64,000 nt of DNA from JBGPLJ01 sp963826145 (GTDB taxonomy: Bacteria; Pseudomonadota; Gammaproteobacteria; Steroidobacterales; Steroidobacteraceae), in the NCBI GenBank assembly GCA_963826145.1, contig CAWGVW010000002.1:186001-250000 (forward strand), in the 5' to 3' direction. Shown in pieces: positions 52,167-61,400 of this stretch. The notes beneath the pieces are model-generated. The model saw only the letters and a program-made list of their open reading frames with translations. It was not told the DNA's origin and made no database searches. The translations under genes and the position numbers were made by a program. Every line of letters starts with the position of its first letter. Within the stretch, counting starts at the first letter, position 1.

Positions 52167-54569
52167 TCATTGCTTGGCGCCTTTTTTTGCCGCCCCATCC
52201 GCAGCTGCGGCAGGGTGCGCGGCCTTTTCGAGCGTCGTCTTGCACAGGTCCGCCTCGCCGAGGGCGCGGTCCACGAGTCCTTTCGCGATTACCGATGCGC
52301 CGGCGGTCGCCGAGGCGACGGCGCCGGATGCGGCGCCCTTGGCGCCTATCCCCACCCTCGGGCTCGCGAGTGTGCCTTCAAGCTTGATAAAAGGGTTGGT
52401 GAACATTCCCGCGCTGACACCGATGCCCTGGCGCGGACGGGTGTTGAAGTCAACGGTGAGCGCTTCCGTGTGAAGATCCACCTTGCCGTTAGCGGTGACG
52501 GTGACCTTCTTCGACTGCATGAGCACGGGCTCGACTGTCGCCCGGCCATCCACGATGTCGATGCGGGCCACGGTGCAATCCAGTTGCGTGTACGGGTCCT
52601 GCGCCGAGAACGGGTTCAGCTTGCCGGCAAGCTGCGCGACGAGGTCGCCGCCGAACACGAAGATGCCGCTCTTGATCCTGCCCGGTCCCTGCGTCAGCAG
52701 GACCTGCCCGTTGGCACTCGACGCCATTTGGCGGGCCGAGACGCCGCTCACCTGAAGCGTCGCATCGACGCTGGTCGGCGGTACGAGGCCGGGGTCAATC
52801 TCGGCGCCGGCGACAAGGCCGGCGCGCAGGTTCTTGATGGCGAGATCAAGCTTCAGGTCGGCGCCTCCGTCGCTGGTCGGTTTCAGCTTGACGGAGCTGT
52901 CGAGGGTGCCCTCAATGCCGCCCTTCGCGCGCCCCTCGAACGCCAGTTGACCTGAGTCGACGATCAGTGTGCCATCGACGTCCTTCAGCAGTCCCGCGGA
53001 GAGCTTCACTTCGGTAACGACGAAATGCAGCTTTGCATCGACACCCTTCAGCCCGTCAAGTGCGATGGGCGCTTCGCTGAAGACGTACTTCTTCTTCGAC
53101 TCTTTCGCAGGCTGTTTCGCGTCCGCGGGCGGGGCACTTGCACCACCGGTCGATTTCGTGTTCGCCTTGCTGTCCGCTTGCTTTGTGGCAGGCGGTGTCA
53201 GGTCAAGTCCAGGCGAGGCGAGCTCGGCCTCTATATGCCTCGTGCCATTGCGGGCCATCGACGCCCATCCAGAGATCTCTGATTCACCGATGCGCGACTT
53301 GAGATTCTTCAGCTCGACCTTGTCGCGGCTTTCGACGTAATTTCCGCTCATGGCAATGGGGATCTCCGGCAGCCCCTTGCGCAGCTTCATCAGGTTCTCG
53401 GCGCCGAGTTCGAAATGGATGTCGGCGTCCCGGTCGCGAGCCAAGGGGATCGTGCCCTCGGCACTCACCTGTGCGCCGGCTAACTTGGCACTCAGCCCCT
53501 CGAGCTTGACTTCCTTGCGCGAGGTCGCGACGCGCCCGCTGACTTTCAGTGCCTCGGCCGGCAGGCCGGTCACATCGAATACCTCAGCGAGCCGGGCCAC
53601 GTCCGCGACCGAGACTTCGAACTGGAGGTCGGAGCCGGGTAGGCCGAGAGTTTGAAGTGTTCCGTTTGTTCTGGCCGTGATGTCGCCGAGCTTCGCGTCG
53701 ACATCGAGCTGGGTAAGCTTGCCGGAGTCCTTCAACTTGGCGTCGACGCTCAACGCACCCGTCGCGACGACCGGCAATCGAAGGTTCTTAAGCATCCCGC
53801 CGAGGTCCGGATGCTCGAGCTTCACGGCGAGATCCGCGCCGCCCAGCGGATCGAGACGGCCAAGGCTGCCGTTGATGTCGAGTCGCAGCCTTTCGATCGC
53901 GGCCTGGATCTCCATGCGGATGTTCCGCCCGGAGAAGAGCGCGTCGATGGGCCCCATGTGTCCTTCCAGCGAAGTCCTGTACTCGTCGAGCTTTCCGTTC
54001 CCGGAGATCGCCAGGAGGCCGTCCTTCCCCGGATCGATGGTTAATGTTTCAAGTCGCGCGATGCGGTCCGGCTCGCCGGGCTCGCGATAGGTGACCTGCA
54101 CATTGCTGATCTTGGCGTGCAGGATGACCGCCGGGAACTTGGTGACGCCCGAGCGGGGGGCTGCCTCCTCTGATGCACGGCCGAACGCCCAGTTGCCCTC
54201 ACCCTCGCGGTTTTTCTCGAGGAGAACCGAGACATTACTCAGCTCGAACGAGCGCACGTCCACGGGTCCCGAGATCAGCGACCACAGGCCGATTTGCGTC
54301 GAGAGCCGCCCGATCTCGACCATTTGCGGCTTCGAGCCCCATTCGGCATTGCCGACGCGAACGCGCTCGGCGAGGACAGAGATGAACGGGAGCACTTTGA
54401 GCTCCAATGCCCCATCGATCGCGAAAGGCCGGCCTAGCTGCTTGGTGACGAACGCCTCGATGCGGCCCTTGTGGCTACCGAGATCAGCGAAAGCGACGTA
54501 GAGCACGATCGCAAGGAGCACTGCTCCCACGACGGAAAGAACGATGATGACGAGGCGGCGAAGTGACAT
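52167..54569 (-). CDS. AsmA-family protein
   Basis: 800 aa: an N-terminal inner-membrane helix (RLVIIVLSVVGAVLLAIVLYVAF) then a long periplasmic beta-rich body. It shows the AsmA start pattern LGRPFAIDGALELKVLPFISVLAERVRVGNAEWG and a C-terminal region with LAQLAGKLNPF and VDFNTRPRQGIGVSAGMFTNPFIKLEGTLASPRVGIG, typical of the family. AsmA proteins are bridge-like lipid-transfer or outer-membrane assembly factors related to the Vps13/TamB group. A charged linker with Lys/Ala repeats (about 460-510) separates the two halves. Single gene unit. Confidence 0.9.
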   Translation of the reverse strand: MSLRRLVIIVLSVVGAVLLAIVLYVAFADLGSHKGRIEAFVTKQLGRPFAIDGALELKVLPFISVLAERVRVGNAEWGSKPQMVEIGRLSTQIGLWSLISGPVDVRSFELSNVSVLLEKNREGEGNWAFGRASEEAAPRSGVTKFPAVILHAKISNVQVTYREPGEPDRIARLETLTIDPGKDGLLAISGNGKLDEYRTSLEGHMGPIDALFSGRNIRMEIQAAIERLRLDINGSLGRLDPLGGADLAVKLEHPDLGGMLKNLRLPVVATGALSVDAKLKDSGKLTQLDVDAKLGDITARTNGTLQTLGLPGSDLQFEVSVADVARLAEVFDVTGLPAEALKVSGRVATSRKEVKLEGLSAKLAGAQVSAEGTIPLARDRDADIHFELGAENLMKLRKGLPEIPIAMSGNYVESRDKVELKNLKSRIGESEISGWASMARNGTRHIEAELASPGLDLTPPATKQADSKANTKSTGGASAPPADAKQPAKESKKKYVFSEAPIALDGLKGVDAKLHFVVTEVKLSAGLLKDVDGTLIVDSGQLAFEGRAKGGIEGTLDSSVKLKPTSDGGADLKLDLAIKNLRAGLVAGAEIDPGLVPPTSVDATLQVSGVSARQMASSANGQVLLTQGPGRIKSGIFVFGGDLVAQLAGKLNPFSAQDPYTQLDCTVARIDIVDGRATVEPVLMQSKKVTVTANGKVDLHTEALTVDFNTRPRQGIGVSAGMFTNPFIKLEGTLASPRVGIGAKGAASGAVASATAGASVIAKGLVDRALGEADLCKTTLEKAAHPAAAADGAAKKGAKQ

Positions 54570-54670
54570 GGCTTCTGACGCTCCTGGCGGTACGCTGGTG
54601 TTGAACGCACAGTGCGGCCTTTCCTTCCCATTCTAGGCGCATGCTGCAGGTCACGGCTTTCTATTTTTCG

Positions 54671-55189
54671 TCACCAGCGCACGAACATATGGAAGAGCAG
54701 ATACAGAATCATCCCCAGATTCAGATAGGCGGTCGCCGACATCCCGGGCGCGCGATAGAGTGGATTGAGTCGGTAGCCCAGCCAGAAAGCCGCGCGGGCA
54801 ACTACGAATACGATTGCGCAGGCCCAGACGACCTGCAGATGATGCAGCGGAACAATCGTGCTCAATGAGAGTGACGCGATGGCGAAAACGAAGTTCTGCT
54901 GCAGGGTGTTGTCGGCGACGCGCCCATCGATTTCCATCGAACGACTCTCCGCACGGCGAGTGGGGTCTATCGCCTCGCTCAAGAATCGCGAATTACCTAC
55001 CGTGATGAGCATGATGAAAAACGGCACGATCGCGACAATGTTTGCTCGCAGCGCGTATGCCAGGCGCTCCCCGAGCGTGTCTGCAATGCCGGGCGTCGGC
55101 AAGGCGCTTGCAAGAAACCACACGCTTAGAGCCATTGCCACCACTCCACTGGCAGCGCCAACAGCGACGATCTTTTGCTCCGTCGTCAT
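54671..55189 (-). CDS. MAPEG-family membrane protein
   Basis: A 172-aa protein with four transmembrane helices (EQKIVAVGAASGVVAMALSVWFLASA; NIVAIVPFFIMLITVG; FVFAIASLSLSTIVPLHHL; AYLNLGMILYLLFHMFV). The ERLAYALRANIVAIVPFF and the NTLQQNFVFAI segment after the first loop, plus FWLGYRLNPLYRAPGM in TM4, match the MAPEG (membrane glutathione-transferase/eicosanoid) family. Bacterial members are thought to handle glutathione-dependent detoxification. The start is ATG 55189. Confidence 0.82.
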   Translation of the reverse strand: MTTEQKIVAVGAASGVVAMALSVWFLASALPTPGIADTLGERLAYALRANIVAIVPFFIMLITVGNSRFLSEAIDPTRRAESRSMEIDGRVADNTLQQNFVFAIASLSLSTIVPLHHLQVVWACAIVFVVARAAFWLGYRLNPLYRAPGMSATAYLNLGMILYLLFHMFVRW

Positions 55190-55251
55190 GGCTGCGCATT
55201 CTCAGCCGGACATCGGTCAGCTGCAAACCGGCAGACTACATTCGGTTTTGA

Positions 55252-55327
<76 letters not shown>

Positions 55328-55393
55328 ATTGGGGGCAAGCGTCGAAGGCCGCGCATTAAAACCGAGGGGTCCGGGGGCCGTCAAATCCAAGGA

Positions 55394-55429
55394 CCCTCAC
55401 CCCAGCCCTCTCCCGCAGACAGGAGAGGG
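55394..55429. repeat. CCTCACCC / CCCTCTCC dispersed repeat, copy 1
   Basis: CCCTCACCCCAGCCCTCTCCC followed by a stem CCCTCTCC / GGAGAGGG (55406-55413 and 55422-55429). A close relative lies at 58378-58415. It is a REP-like intergenic palindrome. Confidence 0.6.
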
Positions 55430-55455
55430 AGCAAGCAGGCGACGCCCTCTATCTT

Positions 55456-55722
55456 CTATTCCGGCTTGAAATCCGCGGGCTTTTCGGAGCCCGTTCCGAA
55501 GAGGAACTTCTCCATTTCGTCCTGCAGGAACTTGCGGGCCTTGGGCTCGATGGGGCTCAGGCGGTACTCATTTAATAGAGTGGTCTGGTGGGCTACCCAC
55601 CGGGACCAGCCCTCCTGCGACACGTTCTCGTAGATGCGTTTGCCGAGTTCGCCCGGGTACGGGACATAGGTGAGCCCCGGCGCCTCGCGCTTCAAAACGA
55701 CGCAGTTGACCAGCCGTGCCAT
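55456..55722 (-). CDS. yggX: Probable Fe(2+)-trafficking / oxidative-damage-protection protein YggX
   Basis: 88 aa, the standard length for YggX. The start MARLVNCVVLKREAPGL (with the conserved Cys7), PYPGELGKRIYENVSQEGW, and WVAHQTTLLNEYRLSPIEPKARKFLQDEMEKFLFG are all family-typical. The protein protects Fe-S clusters from oxidative damage and may move iron. Its presence is a taxonomic hint, since YggX is largely confined to beta/gammaproteobacteria. It is transcribed away from the small-protein array that follows. Confidence 0.95.
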   Translation of the reverse strand: MARLVNCVVLKREAPGLTYVPYPGELGKRIYENVSQEGWSRWVAHQTTLLNEYRLSPIEPKARKFLQDEMEKFLFGTGSEKPADFKPE

Positions 55723-55824
55723 AGGCAGCGCAGCCTGCGGAGCGCGCCGTTCACTGTCAAGGCAAGCCTTCAGCTTTCCTGATCCCTCGGTCAGATCTTC
55801 GGTTCGCTGCTTTTCGCGTTCCTG

Positions 55825-55844
55825 TTCAAACTATCTCCCATCGA
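55825..55844 (+). promoter_or_regulatory. Conserved leader element of the small-protein array, copy 1
   Basis: TTCAAACTATCTCCCATCGA lies 30 bp upstream of the first small gene's ATG; matching elements precede the second (56210-56229) and third (56699-56718) genes. Confidence 0.55.
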
Positions 55845-55874
55845 AAACGCATCGAATTGCCAACGGAGACGGAC

Positions 55875-56066
55875 ATGAGCAAACAGCACTTCACAGGATT
55901 CCTCGCAGCCCTCGCGGTAACGGCGGCGATCTTTTCGACACTCGAGGCCGCCAGTGCGACCACCCCGGAAACTCGCGGCAATCCCGCGGTAACGGACGAG
56001 GTTTATCAGGGCACCCAGCTGGCCAAGCCAGCGCCCGCCTCGCCGGTCCGCAATGTGGTCGCCTGA
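55875..56066 (+). CDS. Small predicted secreted protein, paralogue 1 of 3
   Basis: 63 aa from ATG 55875 (GGAG upstream). The N-terminus MSKQHFTGFLAALAVTAA begins a signal-peptide-like or membrane helix; a cleavage site after the ASA at 26-28 would release a 35-residue peptide containing RGNPAVTDEVYQGTQLAKP and ending PVRNVVA. Two similar genes follow in tandem with equal length and shared 5' and 3' elements. I know no such family. Secreted peptide, small membrane protein and toxin are all possible; nothing like an immunity gene is adjacent. It is 152 bp from yggX and transcribed away from it. Confidence 0.7.
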   Translation: MSKQHFTGFLAALAVTAAIFSTLEAASATTPETRGNPAVTDEVYQGTQLAKPAPASPVRNVVA

Positions 56067-56209
56067 TTCCTGACGGTATCTCCCCCAAAGGAGGTAGATC
56101 GCGTCGTGTCGTTTGAGGGTGGGCGGACGACTCGTCAGAGGAATTCCGTCGGCACAGAGTTGAGAGAAGAATGCGCCACATCGAATTGGCTGATGTCTTT
56201 TTCTCTTTC

Positions 56210-56229
56210 TTCAAACCATCCGCCATCGA
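56210..56229 (+). promoter_or_regulatory. Conserved leader element, copy 2
   Basis: TTCAAACCATCCGCCATCGA matches copies 1 and 3 (TTCAAAC-N5-CCATCGA core), 40 bp before the second gene's ATG. Confidence 0.5.
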
Positions 56230-56269
56230 GACGGTACTTACTGACGCAATGAAACTGAATGGAGTTGAG

Positions 56270-56461
56270 ATGAGCAAGCAGCACTTCGCAGCAATCATTG
56301 CCGCACTCGCGGTGACGGCGGCGATCTATTCGACACTAGGTGCCGCCAGTGCGACCACCCCGGAAGCTCGCGGCAATCCCGCGGTAACGGACGAGATTTA
56401 TCAGGGCACCCAGTTGGCCAAGCCAGCGCCCGCCTCGCCGGTCCGCAATGTGGTCGCCTGA
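56270..56461 (+). CDS. Small predicted secreted protein, paralogue 2 of 3
   Basis: 63 aa from ATG 56270 (GGAG upstream); an upstream in-frame ATG at 56171 would add an unsupported 33-residue extension across the leader element. The sequence differs from paralogue 1 at only a few positions: MSKQHFAAIIAALAVTAAIY at the start, then RGNPAVTDEIYQGTQLAKP and the same ending. The last 30 residues are nearly identical to paralogue 1 while the hydrophobic part varies, the pattern of a selected exported peptide. A terminator follows at 56508. Confidence 0.7.
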   Translation: MSKQHFAAIIAALAVTAAIYSTLGAASATTPEARGNPAVTDEIYQGTQLAKPAPASPVRNVVA

Positions 56462-56507
56462 TTCCTGACGGTTTCTCCCCGCTGCCAAACCCCGGCAGCA
56501 ATCCCTG

Positions 56508-56537
56508 GCCGGCAGCTTCGCTGCCGGCTTTTCTTTT
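56508..56537 (+). terminator. Rho-independent terminator after paralogue 2
   Basis: GCCGGCAGC-TTC-GCTGCCGGC, a 9-bp perfect stem, followed by TTTTCTTTT. The 30 bp before it (CCGCTGCCAAACCCCGGCAG) recur before the terminator of paralogue 3. Confidence 0.92.
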
Positions 56538-56698
56538 GCGCGCCAATCGCGCAAGAACCAGATAGATCGTCGCCGGCCTGCGCGGCACATTGGGCACACC
56601 AGCAAACACGCCGCAAAGGCTCAAGCTCACCCACTTGCAAGCCTTAACTTTTGCTGAGTCGTCGATCAGTTCTTCGGATTGCTGACTTTTCAGCTTCG

Positions 56699-56718
56699 AT
56701 CAAACTGTGCCCCATCGA
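56699..56718 (+). promoter_or_regulatory. Conserved leader element, copy 3
   Basis: ATCAAACTGTGCCCCATCGA, 31 bp before the third gene's ATG. About 40 bp further upstream also match the copy 1 leader (CTTCGG, GCTG, CTTTTC). Confidence 0.5.
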
Positions 56719-56748
56719 ATTCACATTGATTTGCGCAAGGAGAGGAAC

Positions 56749-56940
56749 ATGAGCAAGCAGAACATCACAGGTTTCCTGGTCGCGCTGGTCGTTACGGCCG
56801 CGCCCTACATCGCACTCTTGGCAGGAACCGCCGTCGCCCCGGCGCCTCGCGGCAATCCCGCGGTGGCTGAGGAGGTTTACAAAGGCGTCCGCGCGCATGT
56901 GGCGGCTTCCCCCTCCCAAATCCGCAATGCGACAGGCTGA
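56749..56940 (+). CDS. Small predicted secreted protein, paralogue 3 of 3
   Basis: 63 aa from ATG 56749 (AAGGAG upstream), the most diverged copy. It keeps the same length, the start MSKQNITGFLVALVVTAA, the core RGNPAVAEEVYKG at the same positions (34 onward) and the RNA near the end (SQIRNATG), while the middle and the tail differ. The fixed length and the RGNPAV-x2-E-V/I-Y-Q/K-G core define the family. A terminator follows at 56985. Confidence 0.68.
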   Translation: MSKQNITGFLVALVVTAAPYIALLAGTAVAPAPRGNPAVAEEVYKGVRAHVAASPSQIRNATG

Positions 56941-56984
56941 TCCGTCGAGTTCTCCCCGCTGCCAAACCCCGGCAGCAATCCCCT

Positions 56985-57016
56985 GGCCGGCAGCAACGCT
57001 GCCGGCCTTCTTTTTT
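56985..57016 (+). terminator. Rho-independent terminator after paralogue 3
   Basis: GGCCGGCAGC-AAC-GCTGCCGGCC, a 10-bp perfect stem, then TTCTTTTTT. Closely related to the terminator at 56508-56537. Confidence 0.93.
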
Positions 57017-57201
57017 CGGCGCGGCATGAGCTGATAACTGACCAGCATGTGTCTCTCTCGAAAGGGCTAGACAGTCAACCCTAGCTTGAGGACCTGAAGA
57101 CGCCTCGCCTGATCAATATCGCGAATGCCGTGCAAAGCGAACAATGCCACCCCATGCCGGACACCCCTCTCCGGCTCGAATCTTCAGGAAGGACACGGAA
57201 C

Positions 57202-58371
57202 ATGAATCGCACCATCACTCTTGCATCGATTGCAGTCATCGCACTCGCTGCCGCCGGCTGCGCGCGCAACGAAGCCGCCGAGGCGCCGCCCGCGCCACCG
57301 CAGGTGAGCGTCGCGAAAGTCATCGAGAAGCCAATCACCGAATTCGACGAGTTCACCGGCCGCTTCACAGCTGTCGATCGCGTGGAACTGCGCCCGCGCG
57401 TGTCGGGCTATATCTCCTCCGTCAACTTCACCGAAGGTCACGAAGTGAAGAAGGGCGAAGTGCTCTTCGTCATTGATCCGCGCCCCTACGATGCCGAGTA
57501 CAAGCGGGCCGCGGCCGAGCTCGCGCGTGCGAAGACCCAGCTGAGCCTCGCGCAGTCGGAGTTCGAACGCGCGAAGACGCTGCTCGACGCCCGCGCCATC
57601 TCAAAGGAAGAGTTTGACGCGCGCGTTTCGGGCGCTGCGCAGGCAACCGCAAACGTCCAGGCAGCCGACGCCGCGCTCGACGCCGCGAAACTCAATCTCA
57701 CGTTCACGCAGGTGCGTGCACCGATCTCGGGGCTCGTCAGCAAGGCGGAAGTCACCGCGGGCAACCTCGTGACAACCGATCAGACGCTGCTCACGACGCT
57801 CGTCTCGATCGATCCGATCTACGTCGAATTCGAAGGCGATGAGCAGGTTTACCTGAAGTACAACGCGCTGGCTCGTGCCGGTCTCCGTCCCAGCTCCCGC
57901 GATGCGAAGAACCCCGTATGGGTCGGTCTCGCCGATGAGCAGGAGACGCCCCACCAGGGTGTGATGGTGTTCGTCGATAACGAACTGAACCCCGCCACCG
58001 GCACGATCCGCGCGCGCGGACAGTTTTCCAACAAGGACCGGCGTTTCACGCCCGGCATGTTCGCGCGCGTCAAGCTCGTGGGCAGTGCCGAGTACAACGC
58101 GATCCTCATCAATGACAGCGCGGTTAGCACCGACCAGAGCAACAAGTACGTGCTCGAGGTGAACGCCGACAACAAGGTCGAGTACCGGGCGGTGAAGCTC
58201 GGTCCCGTAGTCGACGGCCTGCGCGTGGTGCGCGAAGGTCTCGCGCCCGGCGACTCCATCGTCGTGAACGGCCTGCAGCGTGTGCGCCCAGGCATGCCGG
58301 TTACGCCGCAGATGGTCGCCATGGGTCCGCAGCCGTCGACCGCGGGTGTGCTTGCCCGGAACGCCGAGTAA
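57202..58371 (+). CDS. RND efflux periplasmic adaptor (membrane fusion protein), lipoprotein
   Basis: 389 aa from ATG 57202 (AAGGACACGG upstream). A lipobox (LAAAGC, Cys about 20) anchors it to the inner membrane. The HlyD/AcrA-type layout follows: beta-barrel and lipoyl segments (RVSGYISSVNFTEGHEVKKGEVLFVIDPRPYDAEYKRAAAEL), a coiled-coil hairpin, then VRAPISGLVSKAEVTAGNLV, and the membrane-proximal part (FTPGMFARVKLVG). First gene of a complete tripartite pump operon: adaptor, inner-membrane transporter, outer-membrane factor. No regulator gene is adjacent. The frame is open to 57130 but the lipobox fixes the start. Confidence 0.93.
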   Translation: MNRTITLASIAVIALAAAGCARNEAAEAPPAPPQVSVAKVIEKPITEFDEFTGRFTAVDRVELRPRVSGYISSVNFTEGHEVKKGEVLFVIDPRPYDAEYKRAAAELARAKTQLSLAQSEFERAKTLLDARAISKEEFDARVSGAAQATANVQAADAALDAAKLNLTFTQVRAPISGLVSKAEVTAGNLVTTDQTLLTTLVSIDPIYVEFEGDEQVYLKYNALARAGLRPSSRDAKNPVWVGLADEQETPHQGVMVFVDNELNPATGTIRARGQFSNKDRRFTPGMFARVKLVGSAEYNAILINDSAVSTDQSNKYVLEVNADNKVEYRAVKLGPVVDGLRVVREGLAPGDSIVVNGLQRVRPGMPVTPQMVAMGPQPSTAGVLARNAE

Positions 58372-58377
58372 CAAGCC

Positions 58378-58415
58378 CCTCACCCTGCCCTCTCCCCCGA
58401 AGACGGGGGAGAGGG
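58378..58415. repeat. CCTCACCC / CCCTCTCCCCC dispersed repeat, copy 2
   Basis: CCCTCACCCTGCCCTCTCCC followed by a perfect 11-bp stem CCCTCTCCCCC / GGGGGAGAGGG (58388-58398, 58405-58415). It lies between the adaptor and transporter genes, where a hairpin may reduce downstream expression. Related to 55394-55429. Confidence 0.65.
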
Positions 58416-58428
58416 GATGAGAGAAGTC

Positions 58429-61400
58429 ATGAAACTTTCCAATTTCTTCATCGATCGGCCAATCTTCGCGGCGGTGCTCTCGGCGTTCATCACGATCGCC
58501 GGCGCCGTCGCCCTCTTTCAGCTGCCGGTCAGTGAATACCCGGAAGTGGTTCCGCCCTCCGTCGTGGTGCGCGCCGCCTATCCCGGTGCGAACCCGAAAG
58601 TGGTGGCGGATACCGTCGCCGCGCCGCTCGAGCAGGAAATCGTCGGAGTCGAGGACATGCTCTACATGTCTTCGCAGACGACGATGGACGGCTCGCTCCT
58701 CTTGACGGTGACGTTTCGCATCGGCACCGACATCGACCGCGCGCAGGTACAGGTGCAGAACCGCGTATCCCAAGCCCTGCCGCGCTTGCCGGAGGAAGTG
58801 CGCGCGCTCGGTGTAACGACGGTCAAGAGCTCCGCCGACCTCATGATGGTCGTGCACATCGTCTCGCCCCAGAACCGTTACGACTCCCTGTATCTACGCA
58901 ACTACGCGACGCTCAACATCCGCGACGTGCTCGCGCGCCTGCCCGGCATGGGCGAGGTGCGCGTGTTCGGCGCGGGCGACTACTCGATGCGCGTGTGGCT
59001 CGATCCTCAGAAGCTCGCCGCGCGCAACCTCACCGCCGGTGATGTCGTCAGCGCGATTCGCGAACAGAATATCCAGGTGGCCGCCGGCCAGATCGGCGGC
59101 GCACCCGCAAACGATGCGGCCTTCGAACTCGCCTTGAACGCCATGGGCCGCCTTTCGGACGAGGACCAGTTCCGCGACGTCATCATCAAGACCGGAGCCG
59201 ACGGCGAAGTGGTCCGGCTGAAAGATGTCGCTCGTATCGAGCTCGGCGCCTCGCAGTACGAGCTGCAGAGCATGCTCGACAACAAGCCGGCGGTCGCCAT
59301 ACCGGTCTTCCAGGCGCCCGGCTCGAACGCACTCGAACTCTCGACGGCCGTGCGTGACACGATGGCGAAGCTCAAGGAAAGCTTCCCGGAGGGTGTGGAC
59401 TACACGATCGTCTACGACCCTACCGTATTCGTGCGGCAATCTATTGACGCGGTTGTCCACACGCTGCTCGAGGCGATCGCGCTCGTTGTCCTCGTCGTCA
59501 TCCTGTTCCTCCAGACCTGGCGCGCATCGATCATTCCGCTCGTCGCGGTGCCGGTTTCGATTATCGGCACGTTTGCCGTGCTGCTCGCCTTCGGCTTCTC
59601 GATCAACACGCTGTCGCTCTTCGGACTCGTGCTCGCCATCGGTATCGTCGTGGACGATGCGATCGTCGTTGTCGAAAACGTCGAGCGGCATATCGCGCGG
59701 GGACTGACTCCATTGGCTGCGACCAAGCAGGCGATGTCGGAGGTCAGCCGGCCGATCATTGCGATCACGCTCGTGCTCTGCGCGGTATTTGTGCCGGTCG
59801 CGTTCGTGAGCGGGCTTTCCGGTCAGTTCTATCGCCAGTTCGCGCTGACGATCGCCATCTCGACGGTCATCTCGGCCTTCAATTCGCTCACGCTGTCGCC
59901 GGCGCTAGCCGCCGTGCTGCTGAAACCCCACGGCGCGAAGCCGGACGCCCTTTCTAGCGGCATAGAAAAAGTGTTCGGCGGATTCTTCAAGCGCTTCAAC
60001 CGCGGCTTTGAAGACACAGGCAACGCCTATTCGACCGCGGTCGGCCAGACCGTGCGCAAGACGGGCATTGCGCTTGCCGTCTATGGGGGCCTCGTCGTCC
60101 TCTCGTACCTCGGCTTCGCCCAGCTGCCGGGCGGATTCATCCCCTCGCAGGACAAGCAGTACGTCATCGCAATTGCGCAGTTGCCTCCGGCAGCCTCACT
60201 CGAGCGCACGATGGAAGTGACGAAGGAGATCGGAGCGATCGGCCTCAAGCAGCCGGGCGTCATGCATGCGGTGCAGTTCGCCGGCATGTCGGTGAACGGC
60301 TTCGCGGCAAGTTCAAGCTCGGCGCTCGTCTTCTTCCCGCTCGATGACTTCGACAAGCGCAATTCGAAGGAGCTGTCGAGCGGTGCGATTGCCCAGGCGC
60401 TCACGCAGAAGCTCGGCGGCCAGATCAAGGACGCGTTCGTCGTGGTGTTCCCGGCACCGGCGATTCGCGGCATGGGCGCGCTCGGCGGCTTCAAGCTGCA
60501 GGTCGAGGACCGCGGTGATCATGGGCCGGACGCACTCTACGCGGCCGTGCAGCAGGCACTCGGCAAGGCGTGGCAGGACAAGCGTCTCGCCGGCGTCTTC
60601 TCGAGCTATCAGATCAACGTGCCGCAGCTCAACGTCAATGTCGATCGCGTGAAGGTCAAGCAGCAGGACGTGAAGCTCACCGATGTCTTCCAGACACTGC
60701 AGGTCTATCTCGGCTCACTCTACGTGAACGACTTCAACCGCTTTGGCCGCACGTATCGCGTCGTGGCGCAGGCGGATGCACCGTTCCGCTCGAAGGTCGA
60801 CGACATCCTGCCGCTGAAGACCCGCAACGCCAAAGGCGAGATGGTGCCACTCGGCTCGATCCTCTCCGTCTCGCAGACCTACGGCCCGGACATCGTCCAG
60901 CGCTACAACGGCTATCGCTCGGCCGACATCAACGGCGGCCCGGCCCCCGGGTTCAGCTCGGGCGAGGCGCAGGCGGCCATCTCGCAGATTCTCGATGAGA
61001 CGCTGCCGAACGGCATGACCTACGAATGGACGGATCTCGCCTATCAGCAGAGCGTCGCGGGCAACACGGCCGTCTTCATTTTCCCGCTGTGCGTACTGTT
61101 TGTCTTCCTGGTGCTCGCCGCGCAGTACGAGAGCCTGAATCTTCCGCTCGCGATCATCCTGATCGTGCCGGTGAGCCTGCTCGCGGGCATCGCCGGAGTG
61201 CTCCTGCACGGCGGCGACAACAATGTGTTCGTGCAGATCGGTTTTCTCGTGCTCGTTGGCCTTGCGAGCAAGAACGCGATCCTCATCGTCGAGTTCGCGA
61301 AGCAGCTCGAAGATCACGGTCACGACCGTGAGACGGCGGTACTCGAGGCGACGCGGCTGAGACTGCGTCCGATCCTCATGACGTCGATCGCCTTCATCGC

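Noticed and set aside
56171..56269. N-terminal extension of paralogue 2 from ATG 56171
   Set aside because: It spans the conserved leader element and lacks a counterpart in paralogues 1 and 3; ATG 56270 has a ribosome site and matches their length.
58417..58428. ATG 58417 as start of the RND transporter
   Set aside because: It abuts the hairpin and precedes the conserved MKLSNFF start at 58429.
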